Assembly (NCBI RefSeq): GCF_002752355.1
Contig: NZ_MRAV01000009.1
Coordinates: 1-64,000, forward strand
Source of the DNA: Leucobacter sp. OLIS6
GTDB taxonomy: Bacteria > Actinomycetota > Actinomycetes > Actinomycetales > Microbacteriaceae
DNA length: 64,000 nucleotides
Direction of reading: 5' to 3'
Part shown: positions 18,436 through 27,706 of the stretch, one piece after another
Numbering within the stretch: position 1 is the first letter of the stretch
Layout: each line of letters begins with the position of its first letter
Position numbers and translations under genes: made by a program
The notes under the pieces: model-generated
Told to the model about the DNA's origin: nothing
Database searches by the model: none
The model's input: only the letters and a program-made list of their open reading frames with translations

Positions 18436-18448
18436 CTTCCATGGAAGC
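18435..18448. promoter_or_regulatory. Second MarR-type operator over the eamA start codon
   Basis: GCTTCCATGGAAGC is a perfect palindrome containing the ATG of eamA. It repeats the core GCTTCC-N2-GGAAGC of the upstream operator (18414-18427) exactly 21 bp away, about two helical turns, placing two regulator dimers on the same face. Confidence 0.65.
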
Positions 18449-19340
18449 AATCAAACGCGGATCGAACGCGAAGTGGATCGCACTGACGGCACTCGCCCCG
18501 ATCGCCTGGGGCGCGAACTACCCCGTCATGCACCACTTCCTCCCGGCCGACGCACCGCTCTGGGGCGCGGCCCTCCGCGCACTGCCGGCCGGGATCCTCC
18601 TCTTCCTGTTCGTCCGCCGCCTCCCCACCGGCTCCTGGTGGTGGCGCGCTCCCGTGCTCGGGCTCATCAACTTCAGCGTGTTCTTCGTCCTCGTCTACGT
18701 CGCAGCGCAGCTGCTCCCCTCCTCCGTCGCCGCGTCGATCATGGCGGGCTCGCCGTTCGTGCTCGGCCTCCTCGGCTGGGCGATGCTCGGCAAACGCATG
18801 AACCTTCCGACGATGATCGGTGCGGTCTGCGGCATCGTCGGCGTGATCCTCATCGTCGGGCTCTCGACGGCGCGCATCGACGGGTGGGGCGTCGCCGCGT
18901 CCATCGCCGCGCTGCTCGTCTTCTCCCTCGGCTCGATCCTCACCCAGCGGTGGCGCGACGACACACCGGTGCTCGACCTCACCGCCTGGCAGCTGCTGTT
19001 CGGCGGCATCGTGCTGGTGGTCATCGCCGCCTGCGTGGAGGGCACCCCGCCCCAGCTCGATCCGAGCGGGATCGCCGCGATCCTGTTCGTCTCGCTCATC
19101 TCCACGGCGGCCGCCTACCTCTGCCTGTTCACCGGCCTCGCGCACCTCTCGCCCGGGGTCGTCGGCCTCGTCGGGCTCCTGAACCCCGTGACCGGCGTAC
19201 TGCTCGGCACGATGGTCGCCGGGGAGACCCTGGCGCCCGCGCAGATGCTCGGGATCGCTCTCGTGCTCACCGGGATCCTGGTCGGCCAGTGGACCCCGCG
19301 CGGGTCCCGCGCGCTCCGCTGCGCACCCGGCGCCGCCTAA
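18441..19340 (+). CDS. EamA/DMT-family transporter
   Basis: 299 aa with ten predicted membrane segments in two EamA halves (about 10-145 and 150-285). WGANYPVMHHFL near the N-terminus and the GVVGLVGLLNPVTGVLLGTMVAGE loop late in the second half are typical. DMT exporters of this class move amino acids, metabolites or drugs out of the cell. Control by the divergent MarR suggests an inducible efflux role. The C-terminus is short and basic (PRGSRALRCAPGAA). Confidence 0.9.
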   Translation: MEAIKRGSNAKWIALTALAPIAWGANYPVMHHFLPADAPLWGAALRALPAGILLFLFVRRLPTGSWWWRAPVLGLINFSVFFVLVYVAAQLLPSSVAASIMAGSPFVLGLLGWAMLGKRMNLPTMIGAVCGIVGVILIVGLSTARIDGWGVAASIAALLVFSLGSILTQRWRDDTPVLDLTAWQLLFGGIVLVVIAACVEGTPPQLDPSGIAAILFVSLISTAAAYLCLFTGLAHLSPGVVGLVGLLNPVTGVLLGTMVAGETLAPAQMLGIALVLTGILVGQWTPRGSRALRCAPGAA

Positions 19341-19375
19341 GCTGGAGCGACACCCGATCAGAGGAGCCGGCACCG

Positions 19376-21193
19376 ATGACCCGACGACCCGGCGGTCCCC
19401 GCCAGCGGAGCATCACGCGCACCTTCGAGCGGGCGGCTCCGCCCGTACGGGTCGCGCTCGGCGCCCTGGCGCTCGCCGCGGGTGTGACGCTCGCGTTCAC
19501 CGATCTCGACATCTTCGCGTTCACGCGCATCGCCGGGATCGCCCTGGTCGCCCTCGGCCTCGGCCTCATCGCGCTCGAAGCCGGCGCCAGCGCGTCCGCC
19601 ACGCCGCGCGAACGCCGCGGCCCCTGGCGCTGGCTCGCGCCGGTCGCGCTCATCCTCACCGGCGCCGTCATCGCGATCCGGAGCGACTTCGGAGCCCCCG
19701 TCCTCGCCGCGCTGATCGGTATCGGCCTCATGGTCTACGGCGTGCTCTCCTCGATGCAGTCGTTCCGCACGCACGAGTCCCGGCGCCTCGCCGGGCTCCT
19801 GTCGGCGGGCGCCAGCATCATCATCGGCTTCGTGAGCCTCACCTGGCCGGTGCTCACCCTCGACTTCATCCGCATCGGTACGGCCGTCTGGCTCGCCTTC
19901 GTCGGCTTGCGCCTCCTGTTCGAGTCCCTGATCCGACGATGGGCGCGCCGCGCGGGCATCACGTGGAGCCCGAAGCTCCGGGTCCGGCACACCCTGGCCG
20001 CCGGCGGTGCGCTCGCGCTCGCGGTGCTGCTCGCCATCGGCAGCGGCTGGCTGCTCCGCAGCGACAACCGGCCGGCCCCCGGCAACTTCTACGCCTCGCC
20101 CGCGAACCTCCCGGGCGAGCCCGGCGAACTGCTGCGATCGGAGCCGCTCACGGCCGGCGTGCCGAAAGGCGCGCGGGCCTGGAGGATCCTCTACACGAGC
20201 ACGAGCGGCGACGGTTCGCCGACCGTGTCCAGCGGCACCGTGCTCGCACCGCTGCACCCCGCATCGGGCGAGGCTCCCCTGCTGAGCATCTCGCACGGCA
20301 CCACCGGCGTCTCGCGCCCCTGCGCGCCCTCGCTCAGCGCGACGCCCTTCGCCGACGGCGCGGCGACCTCGCTCACCGAGATGATCGTCGAGCACGGCTG
20401 GGTGGGTGTCACGTCCGACTACACCGGGCTCGGCACCGAGGGCCAGGAGGCCTACCTCATCGGCGAGGACGAGGCGCGCAACGTGCTCGACGCCTCCCGC
20501 GCGGCTCGTCAGCTCTCGGAGCTGCACCTCAGCCACCGCACCGTCGTGTGGGGGCACTCGCAGGGCGGGCACGGCGCGCTCTGGACGGCGAAGATCGCCG
20601 CGAAGTACGCGCCCGACCTGACCGTCGTCGGCACCGCGGCCATGGCTCCGGCGAGCGACCTCTACGGGCTCGCCGAAGTCGACAAGAGCAATGCGGGAGG
20701 CAAGGTCATCTCCGCCTACATCGCAGCCTCCTGGGACACGCACTACCCCGAGCTGAACCTGCGCGCCCACCTCACCCCGGGCTCGGCGCCCGGCGTCGAC
20801 CGCATCTCGCAGCTCTGCTTCAACGACCAGGACGCGATCGCCGCGATCCTGCGGGGCACGCAGATTCCCAACCAGGTGTTCCCCGACAAGCTCCTCGCGG
20901 GCGAGCTCGGAACGCTGCTGCGCGAGAACTCGCCGAAGGGCCCGTTCGACTCGCCCCTGCTCGTCGCGCAGGGACTCGCCGACCCGCTCGTGCTCCCCCA
21001 GCTGCAGCGCAGTTGGGTGGGTGACCAGTGCGCGGCGGGCGTCCCGCTCGACTTCCGTACCTATCCCGGGCTCGGCCACATGGAGCTCGTCGGCCCGAAG
21101 TCGCCGCTCACCCCGCAGCTCGTGCAGTGGACGCTCGACCGCTGGAACGGGAAGCAGGCGCCGAACAACTGCGGGTCGCTGCCGGCGGGCTGA
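19376..21193 (+). CDS. Membrane-anchored secretory-lipase-type alpha/beta hydrolase
   Basis: 605 aa two-part protein. Residues about 25-230 contain about seven hydrophobic segments in an HdeD/DUF308-like arrangement (LGALALAAGVTLAFTDLDIFAFTRIAGIALVALGLG, cut here as description only by its start and end) and a last anchor at about 212-232. The remainder, predicted outside, is a LIP-type lipase/esterase: nucleophile Ser395 in GHSQGGH, Asp536 in GLADPL, His568 in GLGHMEL. Cys residues at CAPS, LCFND, DQCAAG and NNCGS suit disulfides in an exported domain. The start follows GAGGAG by 10 nt. Stand-alone secreted lipases of this family have only a signal peptide, so the multi-helix anchor is unusual. 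Substrate unknown. Confidence 0.85.
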   Translation: MTRRPGGPRQRSITRTFERAAPPVRVALGALALAAGVTLAFTDLDIFAFTRIAGIALVALGLGLIALEAGASASATPRERRGPWRWLAPVALILTGAVIAIRSDFGAPVLAALIGIGLMVYGVLSSMQSFRTHESRRLAGLLSAGASIIIGFVSLTWPVLTLDFIRIGTAVWLAFVGLRLLFESLIRRWARRAGITWSPKLRVRHTLAAGGALALAVLLAIGSGWLLRSDNRPAPGNFYASPANLPGEPGELLRSEPLTAGVPKGARAWRILYTSTSGDGSPTVSSGTVLAPLHPASGEAPLLSISHGTTGVSRPCAPSLSATPFADGAATSLTEMIVEHGWVGVTSDYTGLGTEGQEAYLIGEDEARNVLDASRAARQLSELHLSHRTVVWGHSQGGHGALWTAKIAAKYAPDLTVVGTAAMAPASDLYGLAEVDKSNAGGKVISAYIAASWDTHYPELNLRAHLTPGSAPGVDRISQLCFNDQDAIAAILRGTQIPNQVFPDKLLAGELGTLLRENSPKGPFDSPLLVAQGLADPLVLPQLQRSWVGDQCAAGVPLDFRTYPGLGHMELVGPKSPLTPQLVQWTLDRWNGKQAPNNCGSLPAG

Positions 21194-21206
21194 TCCGTTT
21201 CGTCGG

Positions 21207-21267
21207 CCTGCGCGACGGACGAGTCGCAGGATCTCGTCCGGATCCTGCGACTCCTGCGTCGCGCAGG
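21207..21267. repeat. Nested palindromic repeat, copy B
   Basis: Outer arms CCTGCGCGAC / GTCGCGCAGG (21207-21216, 21258-21267) enclose arms GAGTCGCAGGATC / GATCCTGCGACTC (21221-21233, 21241-21253). Same architecture and core as copy A at 17827-17889, again between convergent genes (stops at 21193 and 21311). Confidence 0.75.
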
Positions 21268-21310
21268 ATGACCGGAGGGGTGACGACTCACCCGGCGGAC
21301 CCCGGTCGCC

Positions 21311-22459
<1,149 letters not shown>

Positions 22460-22490
22460 TCAGCATCCTGATCCGCCCCGCCCGCTCCGC

Positions 22491-22546
22491 CGAGTGAGCA
22501 GTTGTACACGTTATGCGGCTTCATAACGTGTACAACTGCTCACTCG
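22491..22546. terminator. Perfect 25-bp stem-loop downstream of the copC-like gene
   Basis: Arms of 25 nt (22491-22515 and 22522-22546) are exactly complementary around the loop CGGCTT; the arm begins CGAGTGAGCAGTTGTACACG. It lies 54 nt past the stop at 22601, so a terminator role fits, but there is no T-tract and the arm is only 48% GC, well below its surroundings. It could equally be a regulator-binding site or a mobile palindromic element. Confidence 0.6.
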
Positions 22547-22600
22547 ACGGGTAGGCAGCGGCGCAGATGCGCGCGCCCGCTTCCGTCCCCGCGCGCCGGG

Positions 22601-23236
22601 TCAGCGCCCGGCGCGCGGCTTCCGCAGGATCACCCAGGCGCCCAGCCCGACGACGAGCACCGCCGCGCCGCCGACCCCGGCTCCGATCCAGAGCCCGTTG
22701 CCGGCGCCCTTCGTCTCGGCGAGCCGCTCACCGCCCGCGGGTTCCGAAGCCGCAGACCCAGCCCCGGCGGGCGCGGCCTTGCCGCAGTGCGGCGTCTTCG
22801 AACCCGCGCCAGGCGCGGCCTCACTCGTGTAGGTGAAGGTGAACCGGTCGGCGACGGGGTGCCCGTCGGACGACACGACCCGCCACTCGACCTCGTACTT
22901 GCCGGTCGGGCCGAGCTTCACCGGGGTGGTGACCTGCGTGGCCGACAGCGTCGGGCACGAGGTCTCGTAGTACTTCCCGTCGGGGCCGATCACCTGCACG
23001 AGATTGCCCTCTTCGAGCCCCAGCGGCGAGTTGTTGAACTGCAGTACGACGGAGTCCACCGCACCCGTCGTCGTGTCGGGGGCGGGGGTCGCGTTCATGA
23101 GCGAGTCGTGCGCGAACGCCGCCGGCGCCGCGAACGGGACCGCGACGAGCGCCAGAGCGGCTCCGGCGAACGCGGCGCGGATCCCGTGCGCTCTCCCGCG
23201 GTCGATTCCCGGCCCATTCTCCCGACGCCGGATCAC
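22601..23236 (-). CDS. CopC-domain copper-binding protein
   Basis: 211 aa. A basic N-terminus and hydrophobic signal (about 20-42) end in FA before His43, so mature protein should start HDSLMNATPAPD, the CopC pattern in which the N-terminal His ligates copper. The CopC beta-barrel runs to about 137 (VVSSDGHPVADRFTFTY holds the conserved SxDGHP motif). A low-complexity linker and one C-terminal membrane helix (about 180-203) with RKPRAGR anchor it. No CopD partner domain follows, unlike YcnJ. It overlaps the ycnI-like gene by 4 nt. Confidence 0.9.
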   Translation of the reverse strand: MIRRRENGPGIDRGRAHGIRAAFAGAALALVAVPFAAPAAFAHDSLMNATPAPDTTTGAVDSVVLQFNNSPLGLEEGNLVQVIGPDGKYYETSCPTLSATQVTTPVKLGPTGKYEVEWRVVSSDGHPVADRFTFTYTSEAAPGAGSKTPHCGKAAPAGAGSAASEPAGGERLAETKGAGNGLWIGAGVGGAAVLVVGLGAWVILRKPRAGR

Positions 23237-24009
23237 GCCTGCGGCTTCCGCGAGCGGGCGAACGCCAGCGCGGCGAGCAGCGCCCCGCCGGCTGCGAGCA
23301 CGATCGCGCCGATGCTCAGACCGAGCGACACCGCGCCGGAATCGTTCCCGCCGTCCGACGAACTCTCAGCGGCCTCCCCGTGGTGCGCGTCAGCCTTCGC
23401 CGTCACCCCGGCGTGGTGGTCGCCCGCGGGCGGCGCGTCGTTGATCCAGAGCACGGGCGCAGGTTCGAGGGTGTCGTTCTTCGCGACCTCCTCGGGCGTC
23501 GCCTTCCACTCGACGACCTTGCCGTCGCTGTAGGTCTGGGTGACGGGGATCACGACGTGTCCGGTGTCGGGCACGGGTCCGATCGAGAGCGTGAAGGTCT
23601 GCACCTGGCCGGGCAGGATCCCCGATCCATCGGCGGTCATGGTGACCTCGGTCGGCGCTTCCTCGACGGTGTTCCCCATGACCTTGACCGGCTTCGGCAG
23701 CTTCTGCTGGGCGACCGCCGTCTTCCAGCCCGGGGTCGGCTGGTACGAGACGTGGGTGAAGGGGGTGTCCTTCGGCAGGTGCACCTCGAGCTTGGTGGTG
23801 CTCGCGGTGTCGGACTCGGTGGGGACGCGGAACGTGACGTAGCTCCAGCCGCCGGCCTCGACCTGGCCGGGATCGACCGTGACGTGCGCGGACGCCGCCA
23901 TGGGGGCGGCGATCGCGAGCGTCGCACCGAGGCCGAGGGCCGCGATGGATCCGAGCAGGCGCTTCTTCGTGCGGGCGGCGGGGGTGGTGGGCGTGATGTG
24001 AGTGTTCAT
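23233..24009 (-). CDS. ycnI: YcnI-family (DUF1775) copper-associated protein
   Basis: 258 aa. A signal peptide ends ASA, so the mature protein would begin at His42 (HVTVDPGQVEAGGWSYVTFRV), the histidine-brace N-terminus known for YcnI. The DUF1775 domain covers about 42-185 and includes W-containing VVEWKATPEE. A His/Asp/Ser-rich linker (GDHHAGVTAKADAHHGE, about 196-212) precedes a C-terminal membrane helix (225-250). It heads a coupled pair with the CopC-like gene and probably chaperones copper on the outer face of the membrane. Confidence 0.93.
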   Translation of the reverse strand: MNTHITPTTPAARTKKRLLGSIAALGLGATLAIAAPMAASAHVTVDPGQVEAGGWSYVTFRVPTESDTASTTKLEVHLPKDTPFTHVSYQPTPGWKTAVAQQKLPKPVKVMGNTVEEAPTEVTMTADGSGILPGQVQTFTLSIGPVPDTGHVVIPVTQTYSDGKVVEWKATPEEVAKNDTLEPAPVLWINDAPPAGDHHAGVTAKADAHHGEAAESSSDGGNDSGAVSLGLSIGAIVLAAGGALLAALAFARSRKPQA

Positions 24010-24178
24010 GAGCTTGCTGACTTTCGGTGTGCGCGCACGCCCGGCGCGAGGCCGGTGCGAGCGGTCGGCGAGACGTGTTCGGCGAGACGCGGCGAGGCGT
24101 CGCCGACGCGAGCCGCAGCGGTCGACCGTGCTTCGGAGGACCGCGCGTGCGCAGTGAGAAATGAGTGCGGGGTGCGGG

Positions 24179-24817
24179 CTACGCCGAACGGGGCGGTCCG
24201 CGCAGACGCATCTCCGTCAGCACGACGAGTTTCGGCGCGGTGAAGCGCCAGGCGGCCGCGATCCGCACCGCCGCGCGCTGCGGCGACGGGACCCAGTTCA
24301 GCACGCGCAGCAGGCGATCCCAGCCGAAGAGGTCGAGCAGCGCGCGCAGCGCCTGCTCCCCCGCGCCGAGCGCCGCGACGGTCACCGCTGCGCCGATGAG
24401 GTGGGCGATCCACATGCCCGCTCCAGCGTGCGCGGCGTGCGCGGCCGGCCCGACCGACGCGATCCCGGGCAGGAGCGCCTGCGCGGTGTGCGCCGCGTGG
24501 GCGCTCTGGGCGCCCTGCGCGGCTGCGGCCGCCGCGTCTGCAGCTCCGGGCAGCATCGTGGGATCCGTGATCCCGATCAGCAGCAGCCCGTGGAACACGA
24601 ATTGGCTGAGGCCGACGGCGAGCGAGAGGCGGATCCACGACAGCTCGCGGCCCGCGAGCGCGACGCAGAGTGGCACCGCGAACACGAGCGTCAGCAGGAT
24701 GCCGAGCAGCGGCGCCGGGCGGCCGTCCGCGATGGAGTGCGACAGCACGGCGACGAACACCGCGATCGCGGCGGCGACGAGTCCTCGACCCGTTCGATCC
24801 GCTCGCGATGACAGCAC
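24179..24817 (-). CDS. His-rich polytopic membrane protein next to ycnI-copC
   Basis: 212 aa with about four to five hydrophobic segments (13-31, 36-56, 65-85, 134-152). Between them is an extracytoplasmic-looking loop with paired motifs AHAAH at 106-110 and 126-130, then Met135 and His139, and a further His at 27 and 76 in membrane segments. This spacing of His and Met suits copper binding, and the gene precedes ycnI on the same strand (169 bp gap). I know of similar actinobacterial proteins in YcnI loci but not their function. A role in copper transport is inference from context. Confidence 0.75.
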   Translation of the reverse strand: MLSSRADRTGRGLVAAAIAVFVAVLSHSIADGRPAPLLGILLTLVFAVPLCVALAGRELSWIRLSLAVGLSQFVFHGLLLIGITDPTMLPGAADAAAAAAQGAQSAHAAHTAQALLPGIASVGPAAHAAHAGAGMWIAHLIGAAVTVAALGAGEQALRALLDLFGWDRLLRVLNWVPSPQRAAVRIAAAWRFTAPKLVVLTEMRLRGPPRSA

Positions 24818-24842
24818 GTGTGCGAGTCTACGGCGTTCGCTG

Positions 24843-24869
24843 CCCGAGCGGGATCCGGATCCGCTCGGG
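24843..24869. terminator. Stem-loop downstream of the serine deaminase gene
   Basis: Arms CCCGAGCGG / CCGCTCGGG (24843-24851, 24861-24869) enclose a short, largely self-complementary loop. It lies 29 nt past the stop at 24899. Confidence 0.55.
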
Positions 24870-24898
24870 CTGATGCGCTGGCGGCTGGGCTGTTTGGA

Positions 24899-26293
24899 TC
24901 AGCACTCGACGACGTTGACGGCGAGGCCGCCCGTGCTCGTCTCCTTGTAGCGCTCCGACATGTCGGCGCCGGTCTGCCGCATCGTCTCGATGGTCGTGTC
25001 GAGCGGCACGACGTGCGTGCCGTCGCCGAGCAGCGCGAGCCGGCAGGCGGTCAGCGCCGTCGACGCCGCGACCGCGTTGCGTTCGATGCACGGGATCTGC
25101 ACGAGCCCGCCCACGGGATCGCAGGTGAGGCCGAGGTGGTGTTCGAGGGCGATCTCGGCGGCATTCTCGATCTGGGCGACCGATCCCCCGCGGATCGCGG
25201 TGAGGCCCGCGGCGGCCATCGCGCAGGCGCTGCCGACCTCGGCCTGGCAGCCGGCCTCGGCGCCCGAGATGGAGGCGTTCGCCTTGAACACGGAGCCGAT
25301 GGCGGTCGCCGTCAGCAGGAAGGTGCGGATCGCTTCAGGATCGAAGCCGCCCGGCACGGTCGCGAAGTAGAGCACGGCCGGCAGCACGCCTGCCGCCCCG
25401 TTCGTGGGAGCCGTGACGACGCGGCGCCCGGCCGCGTTTTCCTCGTTCACGGCGAGCGCGTAGAGCGCCAACGCTTCCTCAGCGGTGTCGCAGCCGTCGC
25501 GCTCGCGCAGCTTGCGCAGGCCCTCGGCGGCGCGGCGCTTCACGCCGAGGCGGCCGGGCAGCACGCCCTGCCCCTCGAGCCCGCGCTCGATGCAGGATCG
25601 CATCTCGGACCAGATCAGGTCGAGACCCGCCCGGGCTTTCTCCGCCCCGTGCAGCGCGACCTCGTCCTCCCAGGCGATGTCGGCGATGCGGCGTTCGCCG
25701 ACCACGTCCATCAGCTCGGCGATGCTCGCGTAGCGGTGGCGGAGCTGCGGGGTGGCCGGGTCTTCGTCGCTCGCTGTGGTCGCGTTCGCTGCGTCGCCGT
25801 TTGCGGCGTCGGTCTCGGGATCCCCGACGCGTTCGATGAATCCGCCGCCGATCGAGAGGTAGGTCTCGCTGAGCAGCGTCTCGCCGTCCGCTTCGGCGGT
25901 GAGCACGAGGGAGTTCGGGTGGCCGTCGTGGCGGGAGAACGGGGCGAACACGATGTCGTGCTTGGTCATGGCGACGCCGTCAACGTCGATGGTGTCGCCG
26001 GTGTCGAGGCGATCCCATTCGCCGTGCACGAGGTCGGGGTCGACGGTCTCGGGCTGCAGCCCGCGGAGCCCGGCGATCACGGCGTCGGGCGATCCGTGAC
26101 CGATGCCGGTCGCGGCGAGTGAACCTTGGAGGCGCACGACGAAGCGCGTGACTCGCTCGAGGTCGCCGGCAGCGGCGAGGCGCTCGCGGAACATCGCTCC
26201 CGCACGCATCGGCCCGACGGTGTGCGAACTCGATGGCCCGATGCCGAGCGAGAAGAGTTCGAGCGCTGAGACGTAGACGCCCCGATCAGTCAT
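24899..26293 (-). CDS. sdaA: L-serine ammonia-lyase (single-chain, iron-sulfur)
   Basis: 464 aa enzyme converting L-serine to pyruvate and ammonia. The N-terminal beta domain has [17 protein letters not shown] and [12 protein letters not shown]; the C-terminal catalytic domain has [32 protein letters not shown] and [18 protein letters not shown], supplying the three cysteines that bind the [4Fe-4S] cluster. Length matches the fused type (about 455-460 aa). The ATG at 26293 was chosen since the conserved start [19 protein letters not shown] begins there. No glycine or other riboswitch was recognised upstream; a short palindrome lies at 26376-26389. Confidence 0.95.
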   Translation of the reverse strand: MTDRGVYVSALELFSLGIGPSSSHTVGPMRAGAMFRERLAAAGDLERVTRFVVRLQGSLAATGIGHGSPDAVIAGLRGLQPETVDPDLVHGEWDRLDTGDTIDVDGVAMTKHDIVFAPFSRHDGHPNSLVLTAEADGETLLSETYLSIGGGFIERVGDPETDAANGDAANATTASDEDPATPQLRHRYASIAELMDVVGERRIADIAWEDEVALHGAEKARAGLDLIWSEMRSCIERGLEGQGVLPGRLGVKRRAAEGLRKLRERDGCDTAEEALALYALAVNEENAAGRRVVTAPTNGAAGVLPAVLYFATVPGGFDPEAIRTFLLTATAIGSVFKANASISGAEAGCQAEVGSACAMAAAGLTAIRGGSVAQIENAAEIALEHHLGLTCDPVGGLVQIPCIERNAVAASTALTACRLALLGDGTHVVPLDTTIETMRQTGADMSERYKETSTGGLAVNVVEC

Positions 26294-26375
26294 GCTGCGG
26301 CCGGTCCTTCCTGAGGCTGCGTCCGACGTTGGACACCAGTCATCGTAGTGCTGGAAACCTTGCCCACCCATCTCA

Positions 26376-26389
26376 CTTCACAGGTGAAG
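26376..26389. promoter_or_regulatory. Palindrome upstream of sdaA
   Basis: CTTCACAGGTGAAG has 6-nt perfect arms and lies 82 nt before the sdaA ATG, in a less GC-rich patch. It could be an operator for a GntR- or TetR-type protein; none is encoded adjacent. Confidence 0.35.
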
Positions 26390-26418
26390 AGACCTCACGG
26401 CCGGAAAACGAGCCCGGC

Positions 26419-26946
26419 TCAGTGCCCCACCAAGATCTTCCCGACCGCGATCCCCGCCGCCACCACGGCGACGCCGACTCCGCTGAGGATCATGCGGAGC
26501 GAGCTCGGCTGCTTGCGAATGCGGGCCACGATCACGCCGGTGAGGCCGAGGCGCACAATCACGTAGATCTCCGCCGCGAGCTGCGCCCACTCCCCCGGCG
26601 CGCCGAACAGCGCCGCCAGGCCGAGCACTGCGGCGGGGAAGACGCCCGAGGTGAGCACCGGCATCGAGTTCCGCAGCTCGTCGCGCGCCTCCTCGCGACT
26701 CAGCCGGTGGTCCGAGCGCACGCGCAGCCCGACGGACTCTGCGAAGGTGTGCGCCAGGAACGTCGTCGCCGAGGCGCCGAGCACGATCCAGAACGACCAG
26801 CCGCTCTGCGCGTCCTCACGCGACAGCGGGATGAGCGTCGCGAGCACGATGATGTTGCCGTACACATACGCGGTGATGCGGCTCGCGACGTCCTCGAGCG
26901 GCAGTTCGCCGCGATCGCGCCGCTTCCGTTTCCGCCCGAATCGCAT
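26419..26946 (-). CDS. Four-helix membrane protein of unknown function
   Basis: 175 aa. A very basic N-terminus (RFGRKRKRRDRGE) is followed by segments at about 25-42, 50-68, 95-112, 118-140 and 150-172. LASRITAYVYGN-like text (EDVASRITAYVYGNIIVLATLIPL) and HTFAESVGLRVRSDH recur in uncharacterised actinobacterial membrane proteins. It is monocistronic. Function unknown. Confidence 0.78.
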   Translation of the reverse strand: MRFGRKRKRRDRGELPLEDVASRITAYVYGNIIVLATLIPLSREDAQSGWSFWIVLGASATTFLAHTFAESVGLRVRSDHRLSREEARDELRNSMPVLTSGVFPAAVLGLAALFGAPGEWAQLAAEIYVIVRLGLTGVIVARIRKQPSSLRMILSGVGVAVVAAGIAVGKILVGH

Positions 26947-27034
26947 GGGATCAGGCTACCGCCGTCCACACGGGCCGACGCCCACCGGCGCCAACACGCA
27001 CCAGAGCACCCGCCCGGATCGCCCGTCACTGCCC

Positions 27035-27562
27035 TCAGAGCAGGTCGTCGCCGGCCTCTTCGAGCGGCCCTGCCCACCAGCCGGACGCCCCGAGCGCGCC
27101 CGGGTCGATGCGGGCGAGCGTCTCGCGCAGGATCCGCAATCGATCGACGTGCGGGACCGGCTCGCGCCGAGCCGCCTCGGGTTTCAGGATTCCGGCCCGC
27201 AGCGCCGCGAGCTTCGCCGCGGCCTGCTCGGCGGTGAGGATCGTGGGCCCGGACGGTGCGGGGCCCGCGGCCAGGTAGTGCGCGAACGCTTCGAGGAACC
27301 CTTCGGCGCTCGCGCGGTCCCGGTTCAGCGGCATGAGTGCGCCGGTCCGAGGATCGAGCACGGCGAGGCTGCGACTCCCGTCGAGTTCGACGATCAGCAG
27401 TTCCCCGTCGAACAGCGTGCCGATGACCCTGCCGCTCGCACCGTCGCCCGCCTCGATCCGACGCACCTCCCGCGCGCCGTCGGCAGCGGCACCAGCACCA
27501 GCACCAGCACCATCCCCAGCACCAAAGAACACCATCCCGAACGGCGGATCCACGTGCGACAT
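27035..27562 (-). CDS. SUKH-like (possible immunity-type) protein
   Basis: 175 aa. The middle, GELLIVELDGSRSLAVLDPRTGALMPLNRD followed by SAEGFLEAFAHYL, resembles the conserved end of SUKH-4/SUKH-5 proteins (a strand, a D-P-x-T-G turn, Asn, then a helix with FLxxF). Many of these are immunity proteins to secreted nuclease toxins. A Gly/Ala repeat GAGDGAGAGAGAAADG lies at about 15-30. No toxin gene is adjacent, so an immunity role is only a possibility. The ATG at 27562 lacks a strong ribosome site. Confidence 0.6.
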   Translation of the reverse strand: MSHVDPPFGMVFFGAGDGAGAGAGAAADGAREVRRIEAGDGASGRVIGTLFDGELLIVELDGSRSLAVLDPRTGALMPLNRDRASAEGFLEAFAHYLAAGPAPSGPTILTAEQAAAKLAALRAGILKPEAARREPVPHVDRLRILRETLARIDPGALGASGWWAGPLEEAGDDLL

Positions 27563-27706
27563 GATCCTCACCCTACCGGCGCGCAGAGGCCCCGTCGGAG
27601 CCCGGCGCGAACACCGAACCTGACCGCCAGGTCCGAACTCCGGATCCCCCTTCCCCGCGCCGACTGAAGCTGAAAGGGTGGGAGCATCCGATTCGGAGAG
27701 GCTGTG

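Noticed and set aside
17999-19375. In-frame extension of the lipase upstream through the eamA region
   Set aside because: Overlaps two convincing genes in other frames; the ATG at 19376 has a ribosome site and begins a plausible membrane domain.
26294-26418. Possible glycine or serine-responsive riboswitch ahead of sdaA
   Set aside because: None of the conserved glycine-riboswitch core blocks are present; only a short palindrome is seen.
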